Numbered from the stretch's first letter, positions 1 to 12,119 are shown. The stretch: DNA of 64,000 nt from Anoplolepis gracilipes (GCF_047496725.1 NC_132981.1:8088001-8152000), one strand, 5' to 3'. Numbers and translations are program-made. Notes: generated by a model not told the origin, from the sequence alone.

Positions 1-180
1 ACGATGAACCTCTCGCGCGAGCCTCTCGCACCATCGCTTTCGAGGGAAGCGAGACAGGCTGGCTTGTCGCGTTTCTTAAATAGCTTCGTGAGTTGCGACT
101 GACTGGGAAATAGACTCGAGGCTTATCGATCCTGCAGCAGGAAATGACATGGCTCTGCGCGAATACATAATACTAGTAAA
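1..180. other. GC-rich left edge, no gene seen
   Basis: This CpG-containing segment has short CG-rich palindromes (for example CTCGCGCGAG near position 12). It has no convincing open frame and no repeat. It could be the end of a GC patch lying mainly outside the window. Confidence 0.4.
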
Positions 181-609
181 GCATTTTTATATTATGCGTA
201 TACATATATAATGTATAGGTACGTATTTAAAATATATGCATAACTGAAATGCTAAATTGCTATATTTTGAGCAATTTAATATTACAAATATATAATAATA
301 TTATAAACATAAATCGTGTAATATTTAAATATATAAATTAATATTTAAAGTAAACATTAAGTTAAAATATAGTTTTCTTTATAAAATCATTTTTTTTTAC
401 GTAAAACATATTCTTTACTTTCCATTTTTATTTAATAGCGATTGTACTTTTATGTTGATAATTAACTTTGATTAACGTAATTTTTTTGCAAGTGATTACA
501 TTATTTAGCGCGAGGGACAATAATTTGGGAAAGTAACTTAATCACAAAGACGGATATGATTTTCCTGTAAAATGGAATTTACCGTGATATACGTAATTTA
601 TCCTGTGAC
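181..609. other. AT-rich non-coding stretch
   Basis: The stretch is strongly AT-rich, with many short TATAT and TTTAA runs and stops in every frame. I see no gene, hairpin or long repeat. No good splice acceptor precedes the candidate exon at 610, so if that exon is internal its true left boundary is unclear. Confidence 0.6.
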
Positions 610-849
610 ATGGACGACGACCCTGCGAGAGACTGGGTTCTAGTCTCACGCTTCCAAAGCGATATGTCCGTTAAATGTGTTTACGGCATGAAGGACAGCG
701 ATTCGGTTACCTATGAAGTGCAGTTCGACGGACAATTATCCGCGCTTGTCTCTCCTGTCTGCCTCATCACCCATTTGAATCGGTCCGATCTGTCCACGCT
801 TTGGTTTCACGAGACAGAAAATCCAGTCGCGTCACTGACGATTATTAAC
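610..849 (+). CDS. Candidate exon, 80 codons, ending at a consensus GTGAGT donor
   Basis: An ATG at 610 opens 80 sense codons that run straight into a consensus splice donor (AAC, then GTGAGT at 850) in phase 0. The frame is open back to 571, after a TAA at 568-570. Codon third positions are mostly C, T or G, and the GC content is clearly higher than in the flanking AT-rich DNA. Both favour coding. The peptide starts MDDDPARDW. Near its end it has a Cys, 13 residues, then Leu-Trp-Phe, followed by a Pro-Val-Ala-Ser-Leu stretch. This spacing is reminiscent of the B-to-C strand region of an immunoglobulin domain, such as the first Ig domain of Sidestep-like adhesion proteins, but it is too short to assign a family. 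If the ATG is the start there is no signal peptide. If the exon is internal, an acceptor at one of the AG dinucleotides inside 625-660 is possible. A chance open frame remains a real alternative. Confidence 0.25.
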
Positions 850-855
850 GTGAGT
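850..855 (+). promoter_or_regulatory. Candidate 5' splice site
   Basis: GTGAGT directly follows the open frame 610-849 and is followed by TTCTG. It matches the metazoan donor consensus at all six intronic positions. The exonic bases AAC are suboptimal, since CAG or AAG is usual. Confidence 0.3.
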
Positions 856-2300
856 TTCTGTTCTACGTTTAGCGGTGCTTGTATTTGGACAAGGACTGCT
901 TTTCATCGATAGTTAAAATACCGATGATTAATTGCCGCTTGTTATTGCGATTTACCGAATCGCTGGATGTTTGGAATCACGCGAACCCTCTGAAAGCGGT
1001 TTATAATGGGCGACGGCTGATAAATTACTTTCCGCCGCGTAAGCATTGCAGATCCGTCGTCGTTCGTCGTTAATCGAAAATTTTGCTTCATCTCGTTGGT
1101 TGCTAAAACGCGAAATGCACGTGCATCAAAAGGGGCTTTCAGTTACGTATTGCATAAAAATTCTCTTCAAATTTGATAATAATTCGCTGCCTTTGCAATA
1201 TTGAAGGCGGCCAATCAGTGCCGATATTTGATGGAGTGTGGGAACGATTGCGCTGGAGTTTTCGCGGTACCAGCAGTTTTTTCTTACGTGGATGCAAGCG
1301 TATTTGTGTAGGATCGATAATATATCATCTTAAAAGTATATATATATACCAATACATTATATCTTAGTCGTGTGATTGCATAATTAATTACAGAGAAGAG
1401 TATGCTATAAATATTTTTAAATTATGTATATTAATAGATAATATATATCGAGATGAAAATTTTTATTCATGTTAATATTTTTTGCGACATATATATCCTA
1501 ATATTAAAGCACGCAAAATCAAAGAGTTAATTTCGTTGCCGATGAATTGCATATCAGCGCGGAGACCTATACGCGTGAATTGTGTGCACGTTTATTCGAC
1601 CGCGAGAAACGCGTTTAGTCCCAACAAAACGCAGCTGCCGGCCCGAGCTGGTGTGTTTCACGAGGGAAAGGGAGGGGGGAGGGGAAGGGGAGGGGAAAAA
1701 AATAAGCGATGCGTTTCATTTGCATTCGCTTTGCAGTAAAACCACGGCGGCCTTAATTAAGCACCGACGTCGAGAGCGCCGGCCGGGCGATGAAGACAAG
1801 CTTACACATCCGTTATCTTTTCGAGAGCCTCCACCCACGCGGAGCGATGGCGCATAACTCGTCTATTGTTCCCGCGAGGATAAACGGGCCATTATCATTA
1901 TTCATAAACGACGTGAGCTTGTTCGGCTAACGCGAGACGAAGCGGCGCGCGGGTGGACGAAGAGGAGGGGAGGTGCAAGAGGAGGAAGAGGAGGAGGTTG
2001 TGGTGGTGGTGTGCCGTGTACGCGGCCTGGTAAACCGTGTACAGCCGCGTTGTTTTCACGGCACGGAAGCGCCGCGATTCAGCCCGTGATCCTCGCGAAG
2101 CCTCGCGTTTACACTGTTCCGTTTTACGCCTCAACCCGGGGCTCTTGATATGTTGCCGGAGCAGCGCGAAATCCGGCCCGAGCACGCGACGTGCCTCGGC
2201 AAATCGAGAAATGACTTCGTCTTCGTCATACGTGGAGATTCTCGCGAGAACGAACGGCCTTACACTGCGGATTTACCGTAGCAAACCGCGCGGTATACTT

Positions 2301-2303
<3 letters not shown>
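856..2303. other. Non-coding; AT-rich to 1560, then a GC-rich patch
   Basis: Short open frames here overlap one another and end quickly, and none has splice signals worth reporting. From about 1560 to 2300 the DNA is CpG-rich and purine-skewed. It includes the G-run cluster at 1664-1695 and a second purine-rich run around 1955-2010. Confidence 0.5.
1664..1695 (+). other. G-quadruplex motif
   Basis: Six runs of three to six guanines lie within 32 bases, separated by one to three adenines. This satisfies the usual four-run G-quadruplex rule several times over on the plus strand. Confidence 0.7.

Positions 2304-2331
<28 letters not shown>
2304..2331. repeat. (TC)14 microsatellite
   Basis: This is an uninterrupted TC dinucleotide array. 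It creates Ser/Leu-repeat open frames on the plus strand that should not be read as protein. Confidence 0.97.
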
Positions 2332-2993
2332 AGGCAGTCTGCCACGACCATGATAAATATAAATAATAAAGATTTATCACGAGTTGCGAAACGCGTCTAT
2401 TTTCCTGATTCCGTTATATTTCGAGGCCAGCTTAGAGAGCAATCTGTTCTTCGCGCTTCGCTGGAAATACGGTTCGTATTTAGTTAATTGCCGTTGATAC
2501 GAAAATGGGGAGCCATATATTCAGATACCTTGGTTCGTGCGTCCGCGAATTACATACCATGTTTCATCGTAATAAAAATCGAAATGATGTTTAAGTTTGA
2601 GCGAAAAGTTCAGAAAAATATGCTGAAATTCATGCATATTTCTTAGGATTATAATATTATATTACCTCTGTCTTGTAACTAAGAAGTTTCGTACGCACAG
2701 TCGTTGAAATTTGTATTTTCAGAAATACGGAAGAGAGCGAAGAGATCCCGGGCGAAACTTGCTCGTTGCTTGTTTCTCGCGTTACTTCGAAAGCTCCGCG
2801 GATGATACGTTGCACGTATGTGGGTTAAAGAGAGTTCGGAACTTTCGCGATATAAGCCGGTTCGGGTGAAAAGCGCTTTACGAGGGCTGCGGAGTTTCTC
2901 CTTGAGCCGGTTGATTCAACGAAACTCGTTGCGGCGAGTCGAAATGAAACGTCAATTTTTGTAAACAAAGCGCAAAAAGTTTATAAAGGCTTT

Positions 2994-2994
<1 letters not shown>
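2332..2994. other. Mixed-composition non-coding
   Basis: An AT-rich half is followed by a moderately GC-rich segment (about 2730-2960). No open frame above background and no clear motif was found. Confidence 0.5.
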
Positions 2995-3057
<63 letters not shown>

Positions 3058-3080
3058 CCCCTCTCCCTCTCTCTCTCTCT
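2995..3080. repeat. Long (CT)n microsatellite, about 86 bp
   Basis: This is a nearly pure CT array, interrupted by a C-run and a CCCT variant near 3055-3068. It is one of the longest of the many CT/GA tracts in this window. Confidence 0.97.
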
Positions 3081-3763
3081 ATGCTCCGTAGTTCGAGTTA
3101 ACGATTAAAGTATCATCTTATAAATATCAGATTAACTAAATTCGATTTTAAGAAATTAATCTAAACGAGTACGAGTAGAGAAAGAGAGAAATAATTTTTT
3201 AAAATATTTTTGAATTAATTTTAAAGACATTTTATTTTAATAAAGTTTTGAATATTGTCGAGATATTTAATAAGATTAAAATTTATTAAAATCACACTGG
3301 TAATCTTAACTCTCTACTATTAACAGTAGTAATCTTAGCAGTATATATATATATATATATACACACCACAATACAGTATACAAGGTACAAGGTACCAGAG
3401 TGCATTAATTAAATGACGACAACGACTTGTAAGATAGCATGATGAATGATCCTTCTTTTCTTACTAGAGCCCATTCGTGTACTAATCCGAAGTGGAGACA
3501 CTTTATCGCCGCGTTCGTACTTTAATACGCCTTTATTCCCGTTTCTCGACCGTGAAACGTCCAGAAGAAAGATCCACGCCCGAGATCGTGATACGAACGA
3601 TTTGCCGGAGCCGTCCTGTGTAACCGCAACATAAATGAACATGGTTGCTCGAGTGCGGTTAAACGTGCGGCCGCTTTAAACACACGGGGCTGTGCACAGA
3701 AAAAAGTCGTCGGATTTACTGCGACTCCGGTAAAATCCATAGCAGTGCGATGCAACCTTATGA
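3081..3763. other. AT-rich, then moderately GC-rich, non-coding
   Basis: 3081-3410 is AT-rich and ends in a (TA)n run. 3410-3763 is more balanced and open in overlapping frames on both strands, with no splice or start evidence for any of them. Confidence 0.45.
3342..3361. repeat. (TA)10 microsatellite
   Basis: Pure TA dinucleotide run followed by a short ACAC segment. Confidence 0.95.
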
Positions 3764-3784
3764 CGCCGCCGCCGCCGCCGCCGC
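3764..3784. repeat. (CCG)7 trinucleotide repeat
   Basis: Seven CCG/GCC units. On the minus strand this gives an artificial Arg-rich open frame. Confidence 0.95.
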
Positions 3785-5050
3785 TTTCTTCTTCCCCTTC
3801 TTGTAATTCGTTTTCTTTTTTTATGTGGCATTAGCGTTCCGTAACGCAAGAATTTGTAACGCGCTAGCACGATAACGATCAATGTTTAATATTACAAAAT
3901 TCTCATAATTGAATGTTATAACGAAATAATAGATAGATTCCTTGACAGCATATCATTATAAATGTTATCTAAATGGACCGATTATATTGAATAATATTAA
4001 ATAATCTAGCGGTGCAATGTACATTAAATTGCAATGTATAAATGTCACGACCAAGTAATACTATTTCTCGTATATTATATTGTATAAATCATTTAAGATA
4101 TACATATATTCCAAGTTTTTTGCACTTTACACAGATTAATATAAAATCTATCTTTAAATAAAAATGTCTTTTTTTCTTATATCTTTCTTTTATTATACTC
4201 ATATTTTTTTGTATTATAAATTTAATCTTTACATTTTTAAATATTCAAAATTTAAAGTTATAAAAATTTTTGTGCGAAAGTTTTATCGTCAAATATTCAA
4301 TAAATCACGTACATAAATAAAAAGGTATATAAAATCAGGATATAGACACTATATATATGTGCTAAATTTTTATACGGTTGTATTAAATAATATGTACGAA
4401 TAGTGATTTGCATTTTGTGCATAATTGAATGTCGCAATTACGATAATCTACGCATTGGACGCATTTACAACATGACTGTAATGCTTTTTATGCATTTCGA
4501 TCATTCAAGTTGAAAGTCGAATAACAGTAATACGTGGGCCAATATCAGATAAATTTAATGCGATATTTTACGGTCGATCCGGCTGTGCGATATTCTCGCG
4601 GAAATGCTGTTAAGTACAGCCACGTCTCTTGACGGGAACATAATTTAAAACGCGCCGAACGAATGGAGCGCGAAGCGTAAGCTTTTCACCTCGCATTCAC
4701 AGTGCATTATCGATGATGAGACAATTAAGAATGTCGTGTAAATGAGGTGATAAGAAATCGAGCATTCCTAGAAACGTCTGATCGAGCGTTATCTTTATTT
4801 GCAGTTTGAACGCAAATATCGTCCGCGATATCCTGAGGAAACTCTCGCAATATAAACGAGATTGGATCACCAAGTCGGACATATCGCATGACACCGTCTT
4901 TTGCGACAGCGACAGTGTGCACGCTCACTTACAAGTTTCTCGTAGACATATGGTACGATAACAGATAACCAAATTGACACAAGCGGAGTATACATTCGCA
5001 ATTCATTTGCCGAGCGATAGATATCTCTAGACCAGAATCTGCACGAGAAC
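3785..5050. other. AT-rich desert with a GC-richer end
   Basis: 3880-4550 is very AT-rich, with stops in all frames. 4560-5040 is more balanced and has two short overlapping minus-strand frames of 65-67 codons. Neither looks like a gene. Confidence 0.55.
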
Positions 5051-5056
5051 TCTCTT

Positions 5057-5101
<45 letters not shown>

Positions 5102-5107
5102 TTCTCC
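5051..5107. repeat. CT/TTTC microsatellite
   Basis: CT array with interspersed CTTT units, about 57 bp. Confidence 0.95.
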
Positions 5108-6150
5108 TGCAAGGGTAGAATTATGTCATTTCATTTCAATCCGCTTATATAATATGCGCATATTATTTCGCTACAGAATAGAGATACGAGATATTATAAT
5201 TTATTGCTACAGTGTAAAATACAATATTGTCTTATTTTTTAGTTTCCTGCTATTGTATTATTATTACTCAAGTACAGGGTGATTAAAATCCTAAAAATAT
5301 GATTATACACCTGAAACGGAGAAAAAAAATTAATTTCAAATTTGAATAATATAATGATAGATTTGATATTGATAGATTATATATAAGATATATCTGAATT
5401 TTCTGCTATTAAGATTTCAAATTTTTTACTGACAATTATACAAAAAGAAATAATGTGTTTTTAAATTTATAATATTTATTACATTTAAATTACATTTGCA
5501 TATTAATTTTATATTTGAATACTTTTATATTTAAATTAGTTTACAATATTCTCTCTATTTGAATTGGAAATTTAAATTGACATGTTGTGAGCAATGATTA
5601 ATGTTATTTGGTATAACGGATGAAAGAACATGATAATTGCTGCTTCATCGCAAATAAGGTAATGTGGTGTTTATTTTGTGCATGTAAAGTCAAAATATTT
5701 TTTCTTTTTTTTTTTTTTTTTTTTTATTATAATAAAATAGATATTTACGAAAATTAGCAAGTAGGGGCTCAAATAATGTGATTCATTTTTTAATTTCACA
5801 TAGAATTGGTAAATCTAATATACCTGATTTATATCTGCAGATGCAGTGCAAAAGAGCCAGTTATCTTAAATTCTGATTGATTGAAAATTGGACCAACGTT
5901 ACGGGTTATTTAATGGAAGCGTGTGACAAATGAGACAACTTCTGCTACTTCGTACGATTTTATCTCATAATATCGTATAATTTAGTCATGCGAATAAGTT
6001 GTCAATAAAATATTAGAAATAAATAGAACCGACGGAACGACTCAGAAACACGATGCTTAACTCACATCATTCGTACAAAGATATGAATCCTGATTTTCAA
6101 ACTTTGAGTTACTTTTCTCCGATCACTCTTTTAAATTAGACATAATCTCT
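5108..6150. other. AT-rich non-coding with a poly-T run
   Basis: No open frame worth listing. A 21-base poly-T occupies 5705-5725. It is not preceded or followed by a recognisable retroposon body. Confidence 0.6.
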
Positions 6151-7140
6151 CGTTATATCACGTTACTATTTCCGGTGTGTAACGACGCGTCGATCGTACA
6201 TCTTAAGTCGTAACAAGTTCCGATTCGTTCGTTCGTAATAATCTGGCTTTTAATCGACCGTGACTTTAACTCGTTCGTCTTATCTGTCATTCTCTTTCCT
6301 CGTTTCGCGGTTGATCGCCGATCGTATTCACAATCACTGACGCGCTTCGTTATCGATTCCCATGTCGATCGTGCGACACGATCGCGAGATACGTGACAGA
6401 TTCCATGACGTCGCGTTCCCCCCGTTTCACTACAGCGCACATTTCATTATCTAAAGCGCTCGCATATCGCGTAATTACAAGAATAAACGATCGCCGACTC
6501 GTCATACGCACCGATGAAATTCCCGCGATAACGAGTCAGCCAGTGTCGCGCCGATCCATCGAATATCAAAATCGCGTGCGTCAACCGATCGGAAAGCACG
6601 CCCGTCGTTTAACCGGATTATTCACGCTCCGCCAATGAAAAGGGTCCAATGAAATTGTGATAAAGCCGAAATTGTGAGCCTCGCGAGGTCGACGGATCGA
6701 GAGGTTACCCCTCTCGGAGGGGGAGAGTCAGCGATCGTGCCACCGTTCCTATAAAATAGTGCAGGGGCAGGAGGGGGCTCGGTGGTGTATAGGTTTCAGC
6801 GGTGGATAGGGGGAGAGGGGAGGAAGAGAGGGCTTTATCAAGCCCGCCGGCAAATATCGTCGGACGACTTTCATTTTCAGCGTACTAATTATTCAGCTAG
6901 GCACAACGCACGTTCGTTTGTTTCTACCGCTTTTGCAAATAGAAGCGCGAGCCGAAATACGGCGTATCCGGCGCTCAACAGGAAATCGCCGGAGCGTCTG
7001 AACGAGGGGGTGTACCGACAAAAAGCAGTAGGTTGCAATTAATGAGCGTTACGCTCGAGGACGTTGGCGGCCGTCGCGAGTGTATGATTAAGCGTCGCTT
7101 ATTTCGAGCAATGTCGAAAGGCTCGCAAAAATTCTCGTAA
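6151..7140. other. CpG-containing GC patch
   Basis: This balanced to GC-rich block is enriched in CGATCG-type sequence and carries short overlapping open frames on both strands. It contains the TATA-like motif at 6750 and purine-rich DNA at 6700-6840. It could be a regulatory patch, a promoter or 5' untranslated sequence. I cannot name a gene. Confidence 0.4.
6750..6756 (+). promoter_or_regulatory. TATA-like element (CTATAAAATAG context)
   Basis: A TATAAAA motif sits inside a GC-rich context. Its context makes it more notable than the many TATA strings in the AT-rich parts. A start site would be expected near 6780. There is no obvious initiator, and no ATG frame of interest follows. Confidence 0.2.
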
Positions 7141-8060
7141 CCGATAAAAAAAAAAAAAATATTACGCGTGGATCGCTTAATCCTTTCGCCTGAGGTGTAT
7201 TTTTTTTCAGGACATATTTCACTTTTATTTATAACATACGTATGTGCACAGCTGCAATAAGAGGAGAGGCCTTAGCAAGGTTTGCTTGTAATTATCAATT
7301 TACATACAGGTTCGGAGAACAGGGTGGGCAGACTTGAGAATTCCTTTCAGTTGTGTGTGATTTAAATTATTCACTTTTCCAAAAAAAAAAAAAAAAAAAA
7401 TATTGTATATCAAATTCAGACTTTCAAAAAAATTAAATATTTATAATACAATCGCGCATTAAGATGAAAAATATATTTTGATTGATTAGGTATGTTTGAT
7501 TGTTAATATTCAACTTGTATCCAGCTTTCAACCGGCACAGGTCATTACACGTCCGTCCATCGATCTGCAATGACGTCAATTAGTGAGCTCGCGTTAATTA
7601 CTAATCGATTCGTAACGATCGAAATTTATCTAATTAGCGGCTGTTAAATCGCTCGCTGATCCATGCGCGACTGGATATGCATTCCTGGCAAAAAGTTGCT
7701 ACGATGTTAAAAAGTGCCCTTTCAAAAAACTAAACGAGATTTGCTTAATTAAATCGACGGAGATGAAAATTTGCGCCTCCTGTGCTGTCGTGCAAGGCCG
7801 CTATACGAAATTGCAATCGAACGAGGAAGGGGCCGGTTTAATGGCCTTGACGATGATATGGTTCTACCATGACGGGAGTATGGTTAAAAGCGATCATTTC
7901 ACTGTAATTCCGTAACGTCCTCTCGTTATTATTAATTGGCGGCCGACAAGCCGACGTTTCGTGTCAGCGGACCGTACACTGGATTGTCGTATCTATATTT
8001 TACCCGCCTGATTGATACCGGATATCTGTTTAAATTGTATAGTGTATCTTGAAATTATTG
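7141..8060. other. Non-coding with A-runs and a motif-dense core
   Basis: Poly-A occurs at 7147-7159 and 7381-7400. The 7550-7930 part is more balanced in composition and contains the motif cluster listed separately. No coding frame seen. Confidence 0.5.
7571..7637. promoter_or_regulatory. CRE palindrome with clustered homeodomain-type sites
   Basis: A perfect TGACGTCA (7571-7578) overlaps CAATTAG. It is followed within 60 bases by TTAATTA (about 7594), TAATCGATT (about 7602) and TAATTAG (about 7631). TGACGTCA is the canonical CREB/ATF site and TAATTA-type strings are homeodomain cores. The clustering suggests a cis-regulatory element, but AT-rich DNA yields TAAT cores by chance. Confidence 0.3.
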
Positions 8061-10564
8061 TATTATATATCCTTGAGAAAAAAACTTAATGCACCAGCAG
8101 CGCCTGCTTTGTGAGCTTCTAAAATATAATAAAGCAAAATATTTATATGAAGAAGTAAAATAAAATGTAAAATATTACATGTATCATGTATAAATATCGA
8201 TGAAGGCCGTATTATAATAATATTCCTATTTTCATTAATTGACAACAGCTAGTAATATTATGAAAGGAGAATGCGAAAATGGAATGAAATAATAAACGCA
8301 ATTAAGAGGAAACAAGCGGTGCGCGCGTTGCTAGCAAGGGCGAAACACACAATCGCAATAATTTCATTAAGCTATCAGGCAGACATCTACCATTTTACCA
8401 TCCTACCGCCGGTAGAGAGACCGTATGTACCTAAAAGATACGGACCTTCACATCCATTTCTCGCGGGTACATATCCGAAGGTAGAAATAAAAATTAGATT
8501 ACACGGCGCGCTGTCGGCGCCACGCTCGCTCATTAAATTCATATAATTCATTAGGCTCCCCCATCGGTGGGTAGCGTCGTGCTGCGAAATGGAAGCTCTG
8601 CGAACGCGTACGCATATTTTAGCACCTCTTGGGAGTCGAGCTAAAACGATTCGAGATACTCAACACGATCGTGAGCGGAACTACTGCTTGCTCTCACAGC
8701 TGGAATATCTCTAATTATCAGGTATAATCAGTTTCCACATCTCGGTTTTTCCGACTAAACGAGAAATCTAAACGTGAACTTATGAAAAATCCACGATTCT
8801 AGAGATTTGTTCATTTCTTTGTTCTTTCAATTAAGCTGATTTCTTAAAATATTTATTTTTTATATAGTTAAAAGATAAAGAGAATAAGTTAATAAGTAGA
8901 AGAGAGAAAGAAAGAAAGACCTGTATGATAAAAAAGGAAATTATGTATTATTGAACTTAAAGAATATAATCTCATTGATGGAACAATGAAAATTAATAAA
9001 ACTTAGTTTTAGTTACTGAAAAATCTCGCAAGATAATTTTTATTCTGTTTTATTAAAAAAACATACATATTCAATTTCTCAATTTTTTTAAAAATTATAT
9101 ATTTAAGAGGCAAATTCAAAAGACTCGCACATGTTTTTTTTAACATTTGGTTCATCTAAGTTTTTTTACGCTAATGATTCGCAAAAGTCGAGAACTTTAA
9201 CACATAATTCAAAATTCTGTTTAGTTGTAGCCTATCCTCACAGAGTCGTAGCAGAATCAGCAATAAAAAGATTTTTTCATGGTTTCGATAAATCTACCCC
9301 AGTGCTAGCAGTCACACCGCAACTTCGAGGTTGCTGGCGACATGAAATTTCGGGTCGTCGTCGTCGTAGTCGCGTCCACCACGAAGTGGCGGGACGCGAT
9401 AATTGCTAGGCGCGTTGCCAATTCGCTGCGGCGCTGTTAATTGATTCCCCGGGAAATGGCCGCGGAACGACGACTTGTCGACGATGATTTTGCACGCTCG
9501 ACGTTGGTGAGTTATCATCACCGTACTTTGTGCGCAAGCAAAATCTAGTATAATCTATTTGCTCAATCCTATAAGAGAAACTTTGGTCAATAATCGTAAA
9601 TAAACGATTCGATTCCATATATCATGCATACATCGAATTGAAGAAGGCAAACTGAGTCGATGAGATGTTTATGATTTCGAAAATTATTAGTGGAGATTTG
9701 TCATGCGTGAGAAAATATTAAAAGATTGCAATATTTTTGTCGCAGTTTTATATGTATATGTATGTACTATATGTATATAACTATAAATTTTATATATATA
9801 ATTGTCTTACTATTAAAAGTAATAATTTTAGAGACAAAACTATTATAATAATTAATTCTTTGAATTAAAAATGTAGTTCCTTTATGTAATTGACACAATT
9901 CTCTCTACAATTAAAACAATATATCAATGCTGTCATTATCATATTATTTGAGATACATGCCACGGCGTGCTGCAAATGTCTTAATTTGAAATCGATTTTC
10001 TGCCATCGGACTTTCTTACTTGAATGAGGGAGTGATTCGGATCTTATACAGTGTCCCAGGAGAACGTCAAGATAAGGGGAACGTATACAGCGTCGAACTT
10101 TCCGGGTGAAGCACACGGAATGTCATCGATTGCTCGGTTGCGCCACTAGTGGTGGGAAAATAACGACCTGCCTATTATTTATTTAGCAAGAAACGGCAAC
10201 AAACAGCTAATAATTTTTGTTACGTTCGCGAAATAGGGGAAGAAAAGACAGAAGTTGAAACATTGAAACGAATCCCCAATAGAATAAGAACATGTGCCAT
10301 TTCTGTATCGATTTCAGGAGAAAATAGAATTTTAGCACGAAAGTAGGGAGTTAACGAGATAAAAGTTAAAAGTTTTGGTATAAAACTTTTTGCTCTTTAT
10401 GACCACAGAAATCAAAACTTTTAAACCTAGCAGTTGTTAATATGTAATCGATTGCTTTCGTTTTTTTTTTTTAAATTGCATGGTAAAAATACGATAACAG
10501 CAAAAATTATTTTAAAACACAAAACGACTAAAATATCATATTTCTCGTGAATTTATCGAGATAT
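8061..10564. other. Non-coding, no gene recognised
   Basis: Alternates between AT-rich DNA (8040-8260, 8770-9130, 9690-9930) and moderate GC patches (8270-8700, 9200-9620, 9950-10350). Short frames of 60-92 codons overlap in several registers and lack splice or start support. A small GAAA run lies near 8900. Confidence 0.5.
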
Positions 10565-10600
10565 TGTATTAAAAATTGCATCACTGCAATTTTTAATACA
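10565..10600. repeat. Perfect inverted repeat, 16-bp stem with 4-base loop
   Basis: The arms at 10565-10580 and 10585-10600 are exact reverse complements around a TCAC loop. The stem is AT-rich with a TGCA next to the loop. The loop is too short for a standard microRNA precursor. A foldback element or an exuded hairpin is more likely. Confidence 0.9.
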
Positions 10601-11640
10601 CTCTGTTCGGATTATTCAGGATATGGGAAACATAATGCAAGAATGTAACACGTTCTTGATGGCTTATGCGTCGAGTTTACCACAAAACCTCATTTGAAAG
10701 TTTGATTAAAATTTCAACGAGTCGACCGTGTAACAAACTCATCGAACTCGGGAGAGTTTTATGTGAATTGAGAGTACGACAATTTTTATAAAATCTGATA
10801 AACAGATCCTATTTTATGTAACGTATAAATTTCCCACTCTGTGTAACTAAAATATTAAAATTTTTACTAGAGTATTGTTGTTTGTAGAATTAATAGACGA
10901 ATAGAATTAATGGACGTTCTTTTTTTTCTACATATATTAATTAATACTTTTGCCATTACATTTTTACATACGCACACACACATTTACAATTGAGGGAATA
11001 TTATATATATACACAATACATACATTAAAAAAGAGAGATACCATTTCCTAACCTAATTAATTTCTTAATTTAATGCAAAATATTAATAAACATGTACTTT
11101 AATATGAAATTAAATAAATGTCATTTTACGTCACTTTTGAAACGTTCCAACATCTTGAGAAATGATATAATTAAATGAGAAATTTCCTTACAATAACAGA
11201 TAATATAAGACATTTCGTCTTAAAATTAATATAAGTAATAATTATACTAAAAAAATACATTTTGTCGTTAATTTGACGTATATTACAGTTCATTATATAG
11301 TAAGAAACTTTAGTTAATGAATTCATGTTTTTAGTTTAAAGAGATGGATTTTTCTACATAACGAGAAACACAACCTTCTTCAGATTGCCCTCCATGGTGC
11401 ATTTAAAGACAATAAACGTACGAAACGCTTACTTTCGTTTTTTTTTCATAGAAGACGGCTAGAGCATACCCATAAATTTTCTAACACAGACGGAGTCTAT
11501 AAATATTTAGTCCCTTCCTTACACGGCGCTATATCCATCTCTCTCTTTCTCTCCGATTTTCCTGAGTGTTCAGCCGAGGCGAGAGAGCGTTGAGAAAGCA
11601 GAGGCGCCAGAGAGAAGTACCATGCAACATCCCTGGGATG
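10601..11640. other. AT-rich non-coding grading into a CT-rich patch
   Basis: Stops in all frames throughout most of the block. A TATAAATA string at 11498-11505 lies upstream of a CT-rich and then CpG-richer segment (11520-11640), which is a weak promoter-like arrangement. Confidence 0.45.
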
Positions 11641-11770
11641 AGCTCCCTCTCTGTCCCCGGCACGTGTTTCTCACTCTGACTTAATTAAGCCGTCAGTACA
11701 AACGCGCGGCATCCAAACACGTGGCTATGTCAGATTTTGGCGTGGCGTCCTTTGCACCACACTGAAATCA
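11641..11770 (+). repeat. Local direct duplication, copy A
   Basis: Collinear with 12445-12581. A 40-base core (11660-11699) matches the second copy at 38 positions. It contains the E-box CACGTG and a TTAATTAAG string followed by CCGTCAGTAC. Flanks are diverged but keep order, including ATCCAA, CGTGG, GTCA and GAAATCA. The strongly conserved core suggests a functional element or an old repeat family. Confidence 0.8.
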
Positions 11771-12068
11771 TGGCGCGTGGATGCCGGGGAGAAGACAGAT
11801 GTTTAATTCTTGTTTTCAGGGGTTAGTCGTTAAACCGGAAGCGCTAGACCTGGATTTCATCGCAACCCGATTTTCGAACGTCCTTAATATGATAGGGATT
11901 AACACTTGTTACGCTCGTCCTCGATGCTTTCGAACATATACGTGAGTTTAGGCCATATATTCAAATTATATATTATTACGTCATGTGTGTCCAGAAAATC
12001 TTGTCATAACAATTTAACATACAATTTAACATACTTTTAATATTAAAATATTTCATTTACTCTGTTTA

Positions 12069-12119
<51 letters not shown>

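Noticed and set aside
5273..5300. ACAGGGTGATT string resembling insect transposon termini
   Set aside because: No matching inverted end, target-site duplication or transposase remnant seen nearby.
8700..8730. ATTATCAG followed by GTATAA as a ratchet-type site
   Set aside because: Weak pyrimidine tract and a non-consensus donor. Similar weak CAG/GTNNNN strings at about 26777 and 29787 were rejected for the same reason.
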